DNA of 64,000 nucleotides from Shinella sp. PSBB067 (GTDB lineage: Bacteria; Pseudomonadota; Alphaproteobacteria; Rhizobiales; Rhizobiaceae). A model generated the notes under the pieces. That model saw only the letters and a list, made by a program, of their open reading frames with translations, ran no database searches and was not told the origin of the DNA. Location: contig NZ_CP069303.1 in the NCBI RefSeq assembly GCF_016839145.1, forward strand, positions 4,083,001-4,147,000. The letters run 5' to 3'. The translations under genes and the position numbers were made by a program. Shown piece after piece: positions 61,972-64,000 of this stretch; positions within the stretch are counted from its first letter, which is position 1; every line of letters begins with the position of its first letter.

Positions 61972-62846
61972 TCAGCCCTTCCAGCGGCCTGAGCCATGCA
62001 GCTCGGCCAGCGAAAGGCGGTAGTTCGGGAAGCGGAATTCGAAGCCCGCAGCCTTCAGTTTCGCGTTCGAGACGCGCTTGTTCTCGCCATAGAAAGACCG
62101 GGCCATGGGAGAAAGTTCCGCCGTCTCGAAAGGAATGTCGGGCGGGCACGGCAGGCCCATCAGGCGGGCGGCCTCGCCCACCACGTCCTGCGGCGGGCCG
62201 GGCTCGTCGTCGGTGATGTTCCAGACGCCGCCAAGATGCCGTTCGGCAAGGAAGAGGGCCGAGCGGCCGATATCCTCGACGCGGATGCGGTTGAACACCT
62301 GGTCCTTCTTGATCAGGCGGCGGGCGGTACCTTCCTCCATGTTGCGCAGCGCGTTGCGTCCCGGCCCGTAGATGCCCGCGAGGCGCAGCACGGCCACGGG
62401 CACGCCGGAGGCCTTTCCAAGGCCGAGCCAGCAGCCCTCCGCCTCCACCCGCTCGACGGAGCGGGCCGAAACAGGGTTCAGCACCGTTTCCTCGTCCACC
62501 CAGCCGCCCTTGTGGTCGCCATAGACCCCGACGGTGGAGAGATAGCCGGCCCATTCGAGCCGCGGCATGAGCGCCGGGATGGCGGGCATCCCGGCGCGGA
62601 ACAGCGGGTCGCCGTCCCGGCCGGGTGCGATGGACTGCACGAGATGGGTGGTGCGCGCCATGTCTGCGGCGAGCGCTCCTGAAATGGTGCCGCCGTCATA
62701 GACGATCGGTTCGATGCCGCGCCGGCGCAGCGCCCCCGCCTTGTCCTCGGAACGCGTCGTGCCGGAGACCGTCAAACCGGCCTGCCTGAAAACATCGCCG
62801 ATGGCCCTGCCGGAAAAGCCGGCGCCGAGGATCAGGAGGTGCTTCG

Positions 62847-62850
<4 letters not shown>
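61972..62850 (-). CDS. NAD(P)-dependent epimerase/SDR family oxidoreductase (YeeZ-like)
   Basis: This 292-residue protein has an N-terminal nucleotide-binding motif [10 protein letters not shown] at 9-18. [10 protein letters not shown] takes the usual place of the SDR Ser/Tyr region, and [15 protein letters not shown] and NITDDEP are typical of extended SDRs. The active-site YxxxK is not evident, which suggests an atypical member. It is coupled to queG by a 4-base overlap. The substrate is unknown. Confidence 0.85.
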
Positions 62851-63989
<1,139 letters not shown>

Positions 63990-64000
63990 GGCGTCATCCT

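Overview
The window is high-GC, gene-dense chromosomal DNA from an alphaproteobacterium, most likely Rhizobiaceae (Rhizobium, Agrobacterium, Ensifer or Shinella type). This is inferred from the cpa/Tad pilus operon, the BMP-type nucleoside ABC operon, the imelysin / di-haem / DUF1513 cluster and many overlapping start-stop junctions. The genus cannot be fixed from the sequence alone.

Left part (1-9.2 kb). The end of a polar amino-acid ABC importer runs into a DadA-like amino-acid oxidase and a fused aconitase-X enzyme, which suggests a hydroxyproline-type catabolic locus. Then come UDP-glucose dehydrogenase, a DUF3597 protein, a CsbD protein, tRNA-Ser(GGA), a small membrane protein, MsrA, and a BMP-family nucleoside-binding protein behind a hairpin-rich leader.

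Nucleoside salvage (7.9-19.9 kb). The binding protein, ABC ATPase, two permeases, cytidine deaminase, purine-nucleoside phosphorylase, DeoC and DeoA lie on the plus strand. DeoB, adenosine deaminase and Upp lie on the minus strand. Together they import nucleosides, release the bases and send deoxyribose phosphate into glycolysis. A slyX gene sits antisense inside the transporter set.

Tad pilus (20-31.8 kb). Two TadE/F-type pseudopilins and an orphan CpaC-N-domain protein are on the minus strand. The pilin, CpaA-F, TadB and TadC are on the plus strand. A TadD-like TPR lipoprotein closes the locus. Two TTAACCAT half-sites before cpaB suggest CtrA control.

Housekeeping stretch (31.9-43 kb). M17 aminopeptidase, MarR regulator, NlpC/P60 hydrolase, ArsC-like reductase, YitT protein, aromatic aminotransferase with a divergent Lrp-type regulator, EEP phosphodiesterase, cardiolipin synthase, an AstE/AspA-like deacylase, Ogt, and an ECF41-type sigma factor with its carboxymuconolactone-decarboxylase partner and a consensus promoter.

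Genomic island (43.06-51.29 kb). A 13-bp copy of the guaA 3' end lies 8.2 kb from guaA itself and bounds an accessory segment with lower GC. It holds an IS5/IS427-type element, a two-gene OLD-nuclease + UvrD-helicase system (Gabija-like, class 2 OLD), two GNAT/DUF1778 toxin-antitoxin pairs flanking it, a frameshifted ardA remnant, a small unknown gene, and clusters of the 9-mer ATACCGTCA just inside both ends. No integrase or relaxase is visible, so it looks like a non-autonomous defence island.

Right part (51.3-64 kb). guaA, an MTA/SAH-nucleosidase-like protein, a thioesterase and TspO are followed by a periplasmic iron-type operon (imelysin, di-haem oxidoreductase, second imelysin, DUF1513). 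Then come RsmB, RlpA, an NAD-dependent epimerase and QueG.
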